The notes: generated by a model not told the origin, from the letters alone. A stretch of 64,000 nucleotides of DNA from Trichoplax sp. H2 (GCA_003344405.1 NOWV01000014.1:558001-622000), one strand, 5' to 3'. Positions 44,401 through 59,000 are shown, numbered from the stretch's first letter. Program-made: numbers and translations.

Positions 44401-47400
44401 AATAGCCAAACTAAAGTAAGTTATTCATTAGAAAGTAATTTTCAAATAGTCTACCTAGAAGATGATTCTTATTCAATTGATTCAGAACTCTTAATAACTT
44501 ACTTGCAATAAATCTAAGGATTGTTTTCGTAAGGCAATAATATAATTCCTAAATTATATTGTAAGATAAAAATAAGAATTATCTAAAAGATGTGTTATCA
44601 GTCATTAGAAAAGGTACTAGATACAAATAGATAGATTCGATTGTCGGATCAAATGATCAAAATAGGAAATATCACTTAATTAGTACGTAGAAAAAATTAT
44701 TTCCAGTGGAACGTACTTTGCGCCCAGAATAATTTGATCATGTGTTGGATCTTCGACGATAGAATAATAACTTGAGACGTAACTTATTTCAAAGCTACTC
44801 TTGATGGAATCTATTCATAACATATTCAAAAAACAATATGTCATAGTTAGCTGACGATAATTACATATGCATGATAATCGACAACGTCATTGAGTTGATG
44901 ACATCTAATATACTGCTTAATACAGCCATTGATAGACAAGGAGAGTCAATACCAATATAAAAACAACTAATTATGTTGATCATGAAAAAATAGTATATAC
45001 TCCGTTAAGTAAATAAAGTCCTAAACGGCCGGGAAACCAATTTCTAATTAATTAACCATAGAGTTATGTAATAGTCTAACACCGATGATAAAGATAATAA
45101 CATAATATCCTAATTAATTAATAGACTTAATTGGATTGAGCTTACAATTTGAAAAAAATTTGTGAAAGGAAAGGAAAGAAAGTCAATATTCAGTTCATAT
45201 GTCGTCACCGTTTTCATTTTACTTTACTAAATTTTATAGAATATCACCATGATGACAAGGGCTAAATGAGATTGGATTAATTGATATTTTTTCGGAGCAA
45301 GCTCGTTTATTGGTTTCTAACTCAATTCAGTTTCTGTACATTGCCCTACTTTTCATCTTTTTTTATTTAGTTTGATATAGTTAAAATGATTTTAAAGACT
45401 TTCTATTCCTTAGTATGTACTACCGAGAATATTAATGCAAAGAATAACCCCAACACTCATTTATTTATAGCCAATTTAGATTATACAGTGCAAAAGTAAA
45501 GCATACCTTTAGGATACTTTAAAATTATAAATCGTCGATAAATTAATACTAATATCTTACTTTATCCCTTATAGCGATTTATATTAGATAGTAAGCTAGA
45601 AAGTTTTGTGATAACGAAAAGAATACTTGTACATGTGACATAAACTACTATACCATGTCTGATCGTCACGGTATAGGTGTAAAATAACGACTAATGATTG
45701 GGGTCATTGACGATAAAGTAGATACAATTAATGCTTTATTCACAATTCTAAACATGGGTACGGAATGCGGTAGCTATGATCGCCCTTAGTCTTTTCCCAC
45801 TTATAACTTAATAATAATAATAGACAAATGCCTTAGATTGTTACTTATGTCTTCATGTCGACAAATGAAGCGTAACTATAATTATCGCTTTGCTTCTATT
45901 GCAAACGAATTAATGACACAAAGAATTGAATTGGAGTACAATTGTGACCTCATTCTGATTTGCTATTTGTAAAATAGTTAAAATTTTAATCTATGATCGT
46001 CATGAACAATATCAAATAAATAAGTTAAGATCGTCTTGAGGATCTCATACGAAGTTTACAAGAAGAGCGTTGAAATAGTTACAACAATTATCAACAATCT
46101 TGACTCATCTTTATCTATAACAAATCAATTAAATCTGGATTGTACTGTATCAGTAGGAATCCAGTCAGCGGGTGATCAACAGGTGGGATAATCAAATTTA
46201 GAATGCAACTTGCTCTCATGGCATCCCACTGTTCAATTGATTTGCTAACGTGCCGTTGATTAATCAATCTAACGTAGAACGGCTCCTATCAATCAATAAT
46301 ATAAAGTCTGCCGTACACCAGGCACGAGTATACTTTTAAAAGTAGTAAATAATATCAGACAATTATAAATAAATCCTATTGATATTTTATGCGGTGTTTG
46401 TATTCAATAAACTATTAGGAATGAGATTGCACCATCACTCCATTTATTTTCCTTAAAATATTCTAACACTATGGCCGTTACTATTCATCAATGGTACGAT
46501 GCTGTTTACCATTCATACTAGCTAGTTATTGTTACTAACTGGTGTAATTAGAAAAAAAAAAAATTGATTAGGTATAGTGCTGTAAATGTAGATTTATAGA
46601 AAGCATAAAACAGAGATGAATTTAGGAAACGATATATTGCAATTTCAGATATAATTCGTGTGTAACTAGATACAAATAAGATTGAATGGACGTCGTAAAG
46701 CTTAATGAATGATTGTGACATCGCTGACTTGCTTTTGATGGATTAAAATATCTTCACTTGTTATTGTTAAAGTCTGTTATTTAAAAGTATAAAGTTTTGC
46801 TTATCTAATCCATGAATTATTATCTTAAATACACTAACTTTGTATAGGCTCCTTTTTATTACGATCAACTAACAGTAAAAAAATAAGCGACATCAATTTC
46901 AAGAAAGATATACGTAACAAGAGATGTAACCTATATGACCTATTACTGATTTCTATCCCCATAACATCATAAAGTATCACAACTATTGATTTTATAATTA
47001 AGTTATCGTTGCATGATCTTCCCGATTTAGATTACAATCTTTCGCGCATTCGTAGAAAACATATTGAATTATAGTGCTGTGGGATGGTTGAAAAAAATAT
47101 GAAAGGTCTCATTATTAATTATACGATGGCAGAAATGAAGTAAAGATCACGCGATATAAATTTTAATCTAATTGATATAAGCATGAGAAAGTTGTAGAAT
47201 AAAAGAATAATTTTTATTGCGTAAAAAAAGAAAACTAATAAAATCTATCGATCGGAACAGAACAATACAAAACAATTACTAAAACAATAGCAACGACTTG
47301 ATGAGATAGATAACAATAAAGTCATTCATCTTTATCACCGAAGTCTTTTGTTTGCGTTCTAATCTTTTTAGATAATACATACAAGAGAAGAGTTATACAA

Positions 47401-50400
47401 TTGGGATAGTTATCTTGGCTCAATTCGTTACCAATACATTATATGATTTGATGATTGCTATGATTATAATAATAAGTCTTATCAATTGAATAGCTCGTTA
47501 TCTTAATATGAGTAATTAAGATACAGCTTTAAATAAAGTTTCGATCTAATTAATGATTTACTGATAGTCAATGATTTGAGCCAGGATGAAATCATAACTA
47601 AATAGTTGATGAAAATAATCTAATGTAGCTTAAGTTAGGAGAAGAGATTGATGGTTAATTTGGTGGCAGTTTGTAGGATGAAGGAAATTATTCAGTAAGC
47701 TGAAGGGGTGGGGAAAATTAGCCAATAGACTGTAGTTTCCCCTTTTATGACAGGTGATCAACGCTATTGAAGACATCGGCAACAACACAGACGTCAAGAC
47801 ACAAAAAGATGGCAAAAATTAAAATATAAATTCAAACTGTCAATGTATTGAACGATTATTGGGATTTACTTGTCAAAACAAATCCTATCTAATACGGGAA
47901 TTATCCGATTTTAGCATTACTACAAATAACAACAACACTTTCTTCCTGTCATCATGGTGTTAGAATTGAAGAAAAACTAGCTTAATTCAAAATGGAATGA
48001 TCAGCTTAGTTTTATTGCGTTTATTCTTTAAAACTCAATTTAAAATTGATATCCAACTTATTTCTATAAACGACTACCATGATCCTTATTAGCGTCCTAT
48101 CCAATACGAAAAGAGATAACAATAACAGTACTGACAACGTCAGTAAAAGTTATTCTGTTCCATCTCTTTTCCCTGCTATAAATAACATAGCCATTCTACT
48201 TATTACTCGATATCAGTATTTAAATACATTAAGTATCTTCAACAGATCAGCCAATAAAGTCAAACGCGAAAGTTAAAATTACTTTTATGTAGATCAGAAG
48301 TAATTTACTCTGTCATCGCGTTACATCATCGATCATCATACAATGCAACGAGTTGATTATTCTAGTTTAACTAATTATGTTTTCTATTCATAGCTTTTAA
48401 TTTCTTTTGTAACAGTCTTCTAATATTGTAGCACGATAATTTTTAGCGCCATTGAAATTTGTGGATCATTTTTTAACGATCATAGAAAAATGGAGAAAAA
48501 ATGGTTTCGTTTTATGCATAGTTGTTCGTATCTGTACAGTTATTAAATAGGATATTTTATGGTAAATATAAATGATATGAAATGATTTGAAATTGAATAG
48601 CTTAAGCCAATAACTCGTTGCTTTTTTACGGCAAAGATAAGGTTGAAAACAATCATTTTTCATCTAACAAACAACAGCTTGCATCTCTATCCTAGATTTA
48701 TTTTAATATGAAGGAGATATAATCCTATGTGCATATAATTTATGTTTAAGAAATAGAAGACCCTTGCTATATGAAATTTTACTTGAAATCTAAGCCTAAT
48801 TTGGATTTTCGGCGTCACTATCGGTTGTTTATCGCTTTTTAACTATTTCTACTGGCTAAGCAAATAACAAAGATCAAATAGTTAAGAGCAGGTCTTTCTT
48901 TAATTTATTTTAATATAGATGGAGAGTACAAAGTTACGCCCTTATATTTAACATCATGTTAATCTTCCCTCTAATAACCTACTGAAAGCTATTATTCCTT
49001 CAAAAAAAGGATTGCTCATTAATAACGTAATTGGTCGTTATTAAAGTGAGAAATACTTGATGTCGCGTCATGTATGCTTATCTTTAGTTCGTTAATGACA
49101 TTAAAATAATGGATGGTCAATTTTTCTTGACTGGGTAAAGTTAATCAATACATTTTATGTCCAGAAGTAAAAGCAACACCTGGATAGACCCGATCCCAAA
49201 ATATGAGCTCGATAACGATGTTCATGCAAAGGATACATTGTTCAAAATAAATCTATGCACCCTTAATCAGATTAACACCGCAACTGTATACATTTCTACC
49301 TTCGTCATCATTTTACTTATTATCTATCGTAGAATTGTTTTGCATTTTACGAATGGGCTGAAATTAAATCAAACTTAACGGTATACAAATAATGATTAAA
49401 AATAGGTTCAAAGTCAATAAAACGGCAATAGCTATTAACGGAGGAGAGCAAACATTCCTCAGCTTAATTAGCAATAAAATTTAAACTGAATAAAATCGAG
49501 TAGTAACACTGTAGTCTGTAAGACAATAAATTCTCTGTAACGGAATTAAAGCAAGCTTAAAATTACTGCTACTAGACTATTTTTAATTGCTGAGAACTAG
49601 TCAAATTCTAACTGTATATCAACAAAAGTACACAATGAAGACCTAACGATGTACTAGCTATATACGGGTAATTGTGAAGCATACTAGAAGGATAAATCTT
49701 TAAATTCAATCTTAAAGTAATTGCTAGGAGTCTAGTACTAGTGATATTCGGAGTAAATAAATTTATATTAATCTAATTTTAATTTATGGGCCCGTATTGA
49801 GATGTACTCATCGGTTTCAGTTAATTAACGTGTCCAAGGCGTTGTATTATACTACATATTGCAATCTTGGGGCTGATAATTACTATATCGTCGCTACTAT
49901 GTTAGAATGATAATTAGGAAGCAAGGTAGAGCTACTAATAATTTCAAAAGTTAATATATAATATCGCTGCCTTGTGATAAATAGGATTTGCAATTAATAT
50001 CTAGATCAATATCGGCCATAGTATTTGATTAGAGAAATGGCCACGTAGGCAAATAATGAATTTATGGCGATTGTTATAAGCGAATTATATAAATGGTCAA
50101 ATCATTTAAAAATATCACTCTGACCATCTTTGTTAGAATAATTTAAGACGTAACTTGGTGCGAAAAACAAGAGTATCGATAACAGATAAATAATCATCGA
50201 TGATTCACGGGTATAAATCACGATTAAGCTAAATCAGGGTAGATTCTGATAATTGATAATCGTATTCTTCCGCATTCAAGTTATATCGATGAAATAGGAT
50301 TTTAAAGGTGTGCTCAATTGAGATTAATTTAATGGACTTAGAAGAATACTGAAAATAGCAATAAACTAACCTGTTGATTGAATGACATTTGGTGTTGGAA

Positions 50401-50473
50401 TTTCCAAACCGTTTTGCAGCTTGGGTGATAGAACCATAAGAATGAAAATAGTTATCCATGATTTGTCAATCAT
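35441..50473 (-). CDS. SEMA5-like: Class 5 semaphorin: sema, PSI, thrombospondin type 1 repeats, one membrane span; 21 exons, complete
   Basis: Cell-surface guidance/adhesion ligand; class 5 members act through plexins and bind glycosaminoglycans via their TSP1 repeats. Exons on minus: 50371-50473, 44713-44810, 44070-44141, 42598-42696, 42285-42375, 40792-40914, 40359-40447, 40119-40151, 39827-39935, 39592-39649, 39337-39469, 38927-39146, 38740-38819, 38367-38443, 38209-38283, 38077-38129, 37868-37990, 37592-37747, 36909-37454, 36191-36559, 35441-35910. Total 3177 nt, 1058 residues (SEMA5A about 1074). Signal peptide 1-22. The sema domain runs to about 445 ([52 protein letters not shown]). 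PSI follows ([18 protein letters not shown]). About seven TSP1 repeats come next; five are clear WxxWxxC/CGG types and two degenerate, including SVWTPWLAV as in SEMA5. The membrane segment is about 928-954. The 104-residue tail has a run of seven serines and acidic ends. Exon 2 uses a weak TAC|GTTCCA donor, chosen because it alone keeps frame. Confidence 0.95.
40119..40151 (-). other. 33-nt microexon of the semaphorin gene
   Basis: Encodes [11 protein letters not shown] between an AG acceptor and GTAAAT donor, both phase 0. It supplies the conserved sema R(I/V)ARVCK strand, so the exon is certain despite its size. Confidence 0.9.
44811..50370 (-). other. Long intron 1 of the semaphorin gene
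   Basis: About 5.6 kb, by far the largest intron in the window (the next are 3.6 kb in translin and about 1.9 kb elsewhere in this gene). No conserved exon was found inside. Two frames are noted elsewhere: a 73-codon + strand frame with a hydrophobic stretch at 49157-49378 and a 56-codon minus frame at 46115-46285. Large first introns often hold enhancers; that is inference here. Confidence 0.6.
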
Positions 50474-53094
50474 CTTGGCCTTGTTGATCTTCCTTGCTTA
50501 CTTATCACTTTCCGTCACTTTTTACACTCGATGTTGTGACAACTCAGGACAACAACAGGTTTTGTATATGAATAAGGCCGGACAAAACTAGAATGGGCCA
50601 AGTTAATCAATAGAGCAACTGGTTGAGCCAAAAAAATGATGACAGGGGGTAGTGAATAAAAGCCAGTAATAATAGTGATGCTGTCTTTTAAACTGAAGAC
50701 AAAGATATTACAGTGGAGGTTATGGCTGATTAAAAGAATTGGTCCCCAAAAGTCATTGATTCAGAATTGGTAATAGTAAGATGATATATAGCGTAAGGTA
50801 ATCTCGTCGTCGTCGATTGTTAGTCCAAGGAGAAAAGAGAGAGAAAAATTTTTTAGACAATAAATGATACTTTCGATGTAGCCAACGATCGATAATTTTC
50901 CATCCAATAGATCATGGGAATAGAATAAATTTGTACAGTGGTGACGGCTATTCTAGTATAGATTGAATTAATTTATTTAATTCTATCAAGATAATTAAAT
51001 AATTTAAGAAGGCAGTCTAGTAAAGTCCAAGAGGGTAGATGGCGATGTTAATGATGTAATAGAGTGTTGCGCTTGACTAGATCGCTCCTTGCCAATGACT
51101 TGTAATAATGTGAAGGTATGTGCGTGTGTATATGTTTATAAATGTCGGTTCAATGCTTTCTTCCTGTTGACTCTACCTGTATCACATGAATAAGTTGATT
51201 TTTCTAACAACATACTAATCAGTTAACGTAGAGAAACAAGCGATAACCAGTCGTCAATGGGAGGGAGCTCCTATTTGTTGATCTAACCCCACATTCTTTT
51301 AAGGAATCAACGGTAACGACAATAGTTATAAGTCTATTCAATGCAATACAATCAATAATAATGGAAAAGACAATCAATAGATAAGAATATCTTTAAACAA
51401 TAGATAACATTGATTGAATAGTGGCATTGCTATTGGCAAGAGAAAATGACATGCATAGTCTAGACAGGCGTTTCAATGCATCTTAACTTGATGCAACATT
51501 CAAGTAATATACAGTCAAGCCGTGATGACGTCCAATGGACATTTTTTCAATTTCTCGAGCTGATTTAAAAAAAACCACCTGTTGATATATCATAACAATT
51601 CAAATTAGCTCCATAGACGATCATAAATAATCAATATGATTGATTTCTCAAATCAGTATTACTGTTTATCTTCTTCATAAGATGACATTAATGGAATAGA
51701 TACTAAGCCATTAACTAGCTAGTAGTACTCATGATACATGCTATTCCAATCATTGTCTTTGTTTAATTAATTAACGATATAAATCAAGCCAGGAACTAGT
51801 GGGCTTGCTGACTAGTACAGTTGATGAATCTAATCAAAATTAAAACAAGAAATAAAACGCATCTTATTTATCAGTTATTTCATCAAAATAGTACTGTAAT
51901 CTAATTGCATATTATATAATTATCTATTCCTTATGATGCCGTTCATTTATCGTCGTAAAATCGGTCTGATTACAGTTATTGACGTGTAGAATCTTAGTGT
52001 GTAGCAGTTACAGAGTAGATGTAGTAATACGGTACTCTTTATGTTTATTCGAAGTACGCTAGCAATATTAATATAAATATCTTGATTAAAAGGTGAAAAC
52101 GGATATGTGCTATTTATTGGCTTTAATGTTATAGGTTCAACTTGGATAAGTGAAATTGATGTTAAGATAATTATAATTCATTGAGAATAATAAATTAGCG
52201 AAAGTAGAGAATTTCAACGGTTATGTCGCTATTAAAGTTTATGCTTTGTTAAAAATCTTGAGGCGGTTGTGGGAGAGTACACTAAATTAAGGGTTATTTA
52301 TTTAGAAAGGTAAAATTCGCTCGTATTTACTTCCAGGACACAGGAGAAGCTTATTTAAATGCTACCATTGATACTAAATCAAATTAATGTTGCAAGAACT
52401 TTATATCCAAGCAGGATATTATGGAAAGATCATCGATCAGGCGGTATATGACCGAAATACTCTAGTTAATAGTACACTGAGTAAGATTCCGTGAGATGAT
52501 AGATGCTTGCCTTTAATTTCGCTGAAGCTAGATTAAGTATACAGTATGCAATTAGCATATAGTGATTTAGTGATCAATAAAAAAGGTTGATGATCTAATT
52601 ATCTGTAATGCTGTATTGATAGCAATATCATCGTGACGATGAATACGAATTTGCGTCATGAAAGTGGTACTTAAAATGATAATAATACATTACTTCAAGC
52701 TGTATTCAACTAAATGATTAGATCACTATGACTTTTACCATGAGATTGGATAATAAAAAGGTTAAATGATTGAGAGGAAAGAGGGTATAGTATATCATCA
52801 AGTAGATGAGGATAAAAGAAGGCCATATTCAATCATGACTGTCATGAATAATCATTAATATTTTTTTCATTTGTTTTTCTATTGAATCAACTCCGCTATC
52901 AAAATGAAAACATGACTAATCAATGTGATAGACTATGATAAATTATACTCATACTGCTTTTAATCGTTAGTAGGATGTATCTGTCATAATGAGTATAATA
53001 CAATCATTAATAACAGTAGAATACAATGTTGGTAGCATCAAGTTATGATTGAATAACGAGGTGAAAGATAGATGCCTCGATTCATCGAAGAGTT

Positions 53095-53126
53095 AATGAT
53101 ATAATTACTATATCAATTATATCATT
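53095..53126. repeat. Perfect inverted repeat (12-bp arms, 8-nt loop)
   Basis: AATGATATAATT at 53095-53106 and AATTATATCATT at 53115-53126, separated by ACTATATC. It is AT-only apart from one G/C pair in the arms, so it may be chance in this AT-rich DNA. Confidence 0.6.
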
Positions 53127-55353
53127 ATCGATCGTTATTATGTTATCTGATCGTAATTAAACTAAGTTTTAAACTTTAATTGGGTACTTTTTAAAATAAT
53201 TTAATCGTAAAAAATATAAATTTATTTCTTGTCCCTTAAAAATAACAAGAGGGCATAAGCTATCCGATTATCGATTTAAATTAGTTATTATCGTTGGTTA
53301 GTATTATATGAAGGTTAATAAATTATTCTTTCTTTCTTTTATTCCTTTGATTTTGGTAGATCTGTTTTGTCCCTCTCCTTTTCTCTACTTTTCTATTCTG
53401 ATGATGCTTATTCGTCAGTTTTATCCATATTCGTCATCTCATTTGAATATAAAGCCAATGATAATAGCTGTGCCGTGACCGATAGAAAAGCAAAAAGTTA
53501 TTGATCTGTCTTCTTAAGTCAATGGTATAGCTATGAATGGAGAAAATAACAGGCATAGGTCGATCGATGTCGATTGTATTAGGTAAATGATTGTTATCTA
53601 TTGAAATCATCTGTTCCTCTATCCCTGACTGATAACTTATGATAAGCTTTTAATCTTGTAGCTTTGTTATCGGCATATCAAAGTACTAACTCAGTTATTG
53701 TTCATATTTTGACAGTTAATTTCAATAGCTGATTGTTTCTTTCTAGCTATTGAAATAGCCATTGATTCCAATATAGGATAGGAAGAAAGAGATTTAAGTC
53801 CAATAGAAAAATGATCATCATTAAATATAACCATAACAATAAATGTTGTATTCATATGACGATTAAATGATGGCATGCCAATCCAACTTGATCGTTATAT
53901 TTTCAACTCATGTTCAATAGCTATCAACAATATCGATCTAATATAATAAAAATGATGTTAAATGCATTGATAATTGCAAAATCCTTTCCATACTTCATCG
54001 TTAAAACAGAAAAAAAGGAATTTGTACTTCATTCTAATTATTGGCTGTTTTTAATTAATGGCAACCATCATAACGCAGCTAGCCTATTGTATTGACGAAA
54101 GAAATTCAAAAGCATACACGTTGACTTCAATTTAAAATTGTAATTACTTCATGTCATGATTGTTTAAGATACTCATAAACGATTAATAAAATGGTAAAAT
54201 ATTTCAAATTTTGTATTTGATAATCGTAATATGCTCTATCAACCTATTACATCTATTTGACTACGTCAATTTTCTATTCTAAACAATGATATTAAATGTT
54301 GCGTAGAAAGAATCAAAAGTAAAAATTAAAAAAATTAGAATAAATTTCTTTTTTCATACAATATAATAGTATTTTCAGTTATGAAGTTCAGACTGAAAAA
54401 ATTGGAGGTTATCTTTACTATTTCTCTATTTCGATTTGTCTATTTTTGGCAATAACCTTAAAATCGCCTGATTTCGATCAGGTTATCAAGTTGTTACATT
54501 AAATATTAGCTACCCTATCTATTTTTATTGTTTCTACTGTTTAGCTTATCAATTTTAGTCTATATATTACATCTAAATAATCAAATATTTTTTTGACCAG
54601 AGCAATAAAATTCTGCTATTTTCTATTGCAAACGTTACCAGTATGATATTATACAATTGAATTTCAAGTTAATTATCTATCATGATTGTTATATCTTCGT
54701 AAGGTAGGACCTAACGAGCCAAGATATTATTTTGTATCATCAATTAATTATCATCGCGTGTTTTCTTGTCCTCATAACAAAGCCTGACCGTCCGTGAGGG
54801 AAGAGGACAAAGACACAAGTCTTTTATGCATCGTGTAGGAACGTCAGTTGTTTCACGCGCACCATCGAATTAGTTATTGCAATCAATGAATCAATCAGTA
54901 GATTCTTTCCATAGTTCTCTATTGATCTATTTGTTAATTTTGATGATTAGCAAGAGAACGATAGCCCCGTTGTTATATTGATAGCGTTTGTCGTTTGAAC
55001 CAACGGTAACAAGTTGGTAAACATAATGACATCTTTAAGTTACTTTAACCATTAACGTTGCCTGTCCTCTGTAACAGTCAGTATATGAGCTCGTACATTC
55101 AGCATAGCAATAGAATGCATTTAAAATGAGACCGTACTGTTCTACATTTATTGATAATTGTAGGATGAAAATTATGTAATTAATCTCTGGGTTAACTATA
55201 CTTTGAAGAGAAAGATATTGCGTTCAAGTGATTTCAATTTATTGAATCTTAATTTTAATGCAGTCTTGATTCCCATTATTTTGATGTAAGTACCAAGCTT
55301 AGCAAGTAATTGAAACTGAATTTTTTACTTTTTCATTTATTGACAATGATGCC

Positions 55354-55371
55354 CTCTAACGGCCGTTAGAG
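55354..55371. repeat. 18-bp perfect palindrome with a GC-rich centre
   Basis: CTCTAACGGCCGTTAGAG is its own reverse complement. The central AACGGCCGTT contains two facing AACGG half-sites like MYB sites. It stands out in AT-rich DNA beyond the translin 3' end. Confidence 0.75.
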
Positions 55372-56008
55372 CCATCACCTATTACACTGTTGACGTAACC
55401 ATAAGCGATATGAGAACAAACATATGCGGCGAGTCAGAAGAACAATACAAATAAATACAATTTTTGACCGTCATGACTAGAATAACTTTCATTAACTGTT
55501 ATATTTATCCGATAAGACAATACAATATTAAGAACAAGCTTTCTGACTATCACTATATTAATAATGACAATGATAATTATCATAACCGCAATTAATTTTC
55601 CGATTAGTTATAGTAACTGTAACAGCGGCTGTAAGAAATGAGCTAACAACTGATTTATTATCTTCTACAGTAAAAGGTCATACATCAATATCGAATGATT
55701 TTATTACCCAAATGAGGATATAACCAACGCGAGGGCAATGACACTTAAAATAGTCTCCACTTTAGCGTTTGTCGTACTTTCGTCTTTGTCCATCATAGCT
55801 AATAAGGATATTTCGAATCAGTACAGTAGCGGTTATTCTTATCAATAATCATTATTGAGATGGTGGAGTGGATTAATTATAATTAATTATTGATGAGATG
55901 TAAACTTGATGATAATAACGAGGTGATTCCTTTACAAAGGTAGTTATCAATTATTGTATCATTTTCATTCCCATAAAAAGATTAGAATGACGGACTTTTT
56001 TCTCCTGT

Positions 56009-59000
56009 CTATGATGACGGTATTAATCGCCTTATTTTCATATCGTAAACGATGCCCTCAGCCTTTTTTACTTCATATTTCAATCCGTCATATTTTCTCC
56101 TTAATGCATCATTTTTTAGATTTAACATTTTATAAGCAGCATTAAGTTGTGACAAAAAGGAAGCTATTTTAATAGGTCGCTGATAATCTTCGTGGATTAC
56201 ACAGTTGACAGCAATCCTTGTCTAAAGTTTGCAATATACGGAAAAGTAATCATAATTAGAATATGAATGGCGAAGAATAACTTTCAAGCTAGAAATAATA
56301 ATATATCATAATTACTGTCAATCTTACTAATTCCGCGGGCAATAATAATACTCCTTGTAAGTAATCTTCGAGGGTAATATGGAAACCATCAGCTTTGTCC
56401 GTACTTACTAAAGTTTTATTAATAAAGGCAGGTACGGTAAAAATTAAGCAATAGAATATAAAAGATCTTTATTGACCAGTAATAGTACAACTTGATGTCC
56501 AGTTAGTTTACAGGAGGTACATCACAAGTTTAAAGATGACTAAAAAATTATAACATTGTTTAAGCAATGCCGTCACTAATTAGTACCAGATGTCCGATTA
56601 CAAAAACATTCTACATCGTTCTGTAAACTTACACCTACTTCATAATAGTTAATTAAACTAAGAGTTTTTAACTATTTAATTAGTTTCTAGTCGTAAAATA
56701 TACATAACAGATAATTCAATTCAAAGCGAGCATACCATAAATAACAATATCGTAAATTAGGTTACCTCCCAGTAATTGCGCAACTTGATCCCGCGTTACT
56801 AAAGTATCTTCTTCCATATAGATAATTAAACTACATTGAAATACTAAATTTTGCATGATGTGATGCCAGTGATCGGCATACCTAAGACGAAAGATAATAT
56901 AACCAACTGTAATATCACGTTAATTAAGGCAATTAATGAGATAATATGAATAAGTCTATTGTCAGCGAAAACAATTTATTTTGTCGAACTGAGCCCTTAA
57001 AATAACACCTTTCATTCTACCTGTAATAATCCGATAGAGGAAAAGTTTTTTGCAATCCAGTTATATCTTCTTTGACTTTTGAGAATAATTTTCTGGCATG
57101 ATTACATATCTCTGTCACTAAGAAAGTCCAAGGAAATAGCACCAATTAATATACGACAGACATAAAAATCATATTTATTTGAACATTCCATCATCTATTC
57201 TCCACCCACAACCAATCTAGCCATCGATGATGACAACTCATTAGCAAGATGTTATTATTACAAATTATATTACAGTCGATAAATCAATCATAGGTGAAGG
57301 CTATTTATGAAATGGAGTTCAAGTATAAGCCGCCCAACTACGATATTGTCCTGAGTGTATTATAAACAGTAACGTTATTGATGACGTTGACGTGATATAC
57401 GAATATGAAGGGTAATACTGATTAATTTTATTTAGCTTAGAAGAATTTGGCTGATTTTATATAGGGCGAATGACTAATTATAATGTAACAAAAACTGTAC
57501 ATGTATCTTAATGTCGATGTGGAAATGATTTGTTACAAATGAGTGTTAAAGTAACAAAATTTTCGAAGTTACGGTAGGCCTAACCTTTATTTCCAACCGT
57601 CACATACATGCGAAAAATCGTTGTATTCAATTACCAGACCATTTTAATTACCCAGTAAAACGAACCATCGACTTGTGTATACACAATCATTAAATGACTA
57701 ATTGACCTTGGGTCAATAAAAGCATGACGGAAATAGGCTATTGCCATTGCTATCATCTCTTATAGTTATGATACGATAAACGATTCTAAAATTACTCAAT
57801 TAGGCGAAGTAGAACAACATTACGTTTCCTTACTATCGTAACAAACATGTGGATCGATACTACTTCAAGATTGTCATCCTGACAATCATTTTAGCAATTA
57901 TTTTAATTTTATAGTATTAGCTTCGCAAGAATAAGAACTGCAATTATTACCCGAGTCCAAGTCGTAATTGATTTTCACCTCGGGCAATATTTTCGTCCAT
58001 AACAATAGCTAACAATAACTTCGAGTCCATTGTTGTTCTTGAATAGTGAAAATATTTGTCCAAGTATTACTAGCAACAATAGGTCATGATTTGACTAAAT
58101 TGAGGTTAATCTAACCAACAATATTAAATCTAGATGCCATAGGCATTATACTGTCGTTACTCTACTAACTACTAGTCGATTATAACTCATTGAAATCCTT
58201 GAAATTTTCAAGTACATACGATGGATGAATTATTTATTATACAATTGACACAGTGATCTTTTTATATCTCTTGTGTTAATAATTGTAATCAAACGGAATA
58301 CAATCTTGCGAATAGTGCGATATAAACAGTCGTAAACTATATTTCTTTACATCTACAACCCTCTGGTTTACATTATCGCATTACGGAGGAGGACAATCAA
58401 TTTAAATTTCATGGGGCTACGATAATGTTTAAAACGGTCATGGAAGAAAGTCGTTATCACGGCAATTGTTTTGACAAAGGATCGTTAAAAATTTTTTAAA
58501 TTAGACGCAAACTTTCTCTCTATTAAAACAATAAGAGGATAATAATATCTATTATGCATTTACCTAAGCTTAGGCAATTCGATCAAATTAATTAGAGCGT
58601 TACAGTATACTCTAAAGCGCTTTTTTCTTGTCGATCGTTTAAAATTTACCCTCCTAGAGGAGAATATCCTTACTCCTTACCAAATATAACTATAGATTCG
58701 ATATTAACGCCATAGCATCTTTAACTACCCTTTCATGATCCATTATTACAGGTTATAGTTTTGGATATTCCACTAAGATTAAAATTGGATAGGATAACTG
58801 TCTATAGTATGCGCAGTAACGATGTGACCGTTATGCTATGTACTTACAGTACTACTATATTGTACAGGGTACAGTAGGGTATGGCGTACCCGAATACAAA
58901 ATTCATTCGGTCGCTAGGCAACATATCTGCACATTTTAGTACGACACACCTCGCCAATTAATGCAGTAGTATGATTCGAAGAATTTATTTAATATTGGAA

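Larger units (their letters stand above)
50474..56008. other. Gene-poor region between semaphorin and translin
   Basis: Semaphorin promoter DNA should lie just above 50473. The translin 3' UTR lies just below 56009, with a possible minus-strand AATAAA near 55700. Two palindromic elements occur (53095-53126 and 55354-55371). Facing frames near 53691-53876 (-) and 53910-54095 (+) have no recognisable motif. No RNA gene seen. Confidence 0.55.

Noticed and set aside
46115-46285. 56-codon minus-strand open stretch in semaphorin intron 1 (preceded by TAG, contains [14 protein letters not shown])
   Set aside because: The exon 1-2 join already gives a continuous sema N-terminus in phase, and this stretch has no sema similarity or good donor.
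49157-49378. 73-codon + strand frame with a hydrophobic segment, antisense in semaphorin intron 1
   Set aside because: A single Ile/Leu/Val run is common in AT-rich DNA; no conserved feature or start context supports it.
53691-54095. Two diverging 61-codon frames near 53.7-54.1 kb
   Set aside because: No motif; both sit in AT-rich DNA without splice partners, so chance is the simplest reading.
56316-56327. Longer version of translin exon 5 using the GTAATT donor
   Set aside because: It would add four residues and break the spacing between PAEL and TRIAVN that matches other translins.
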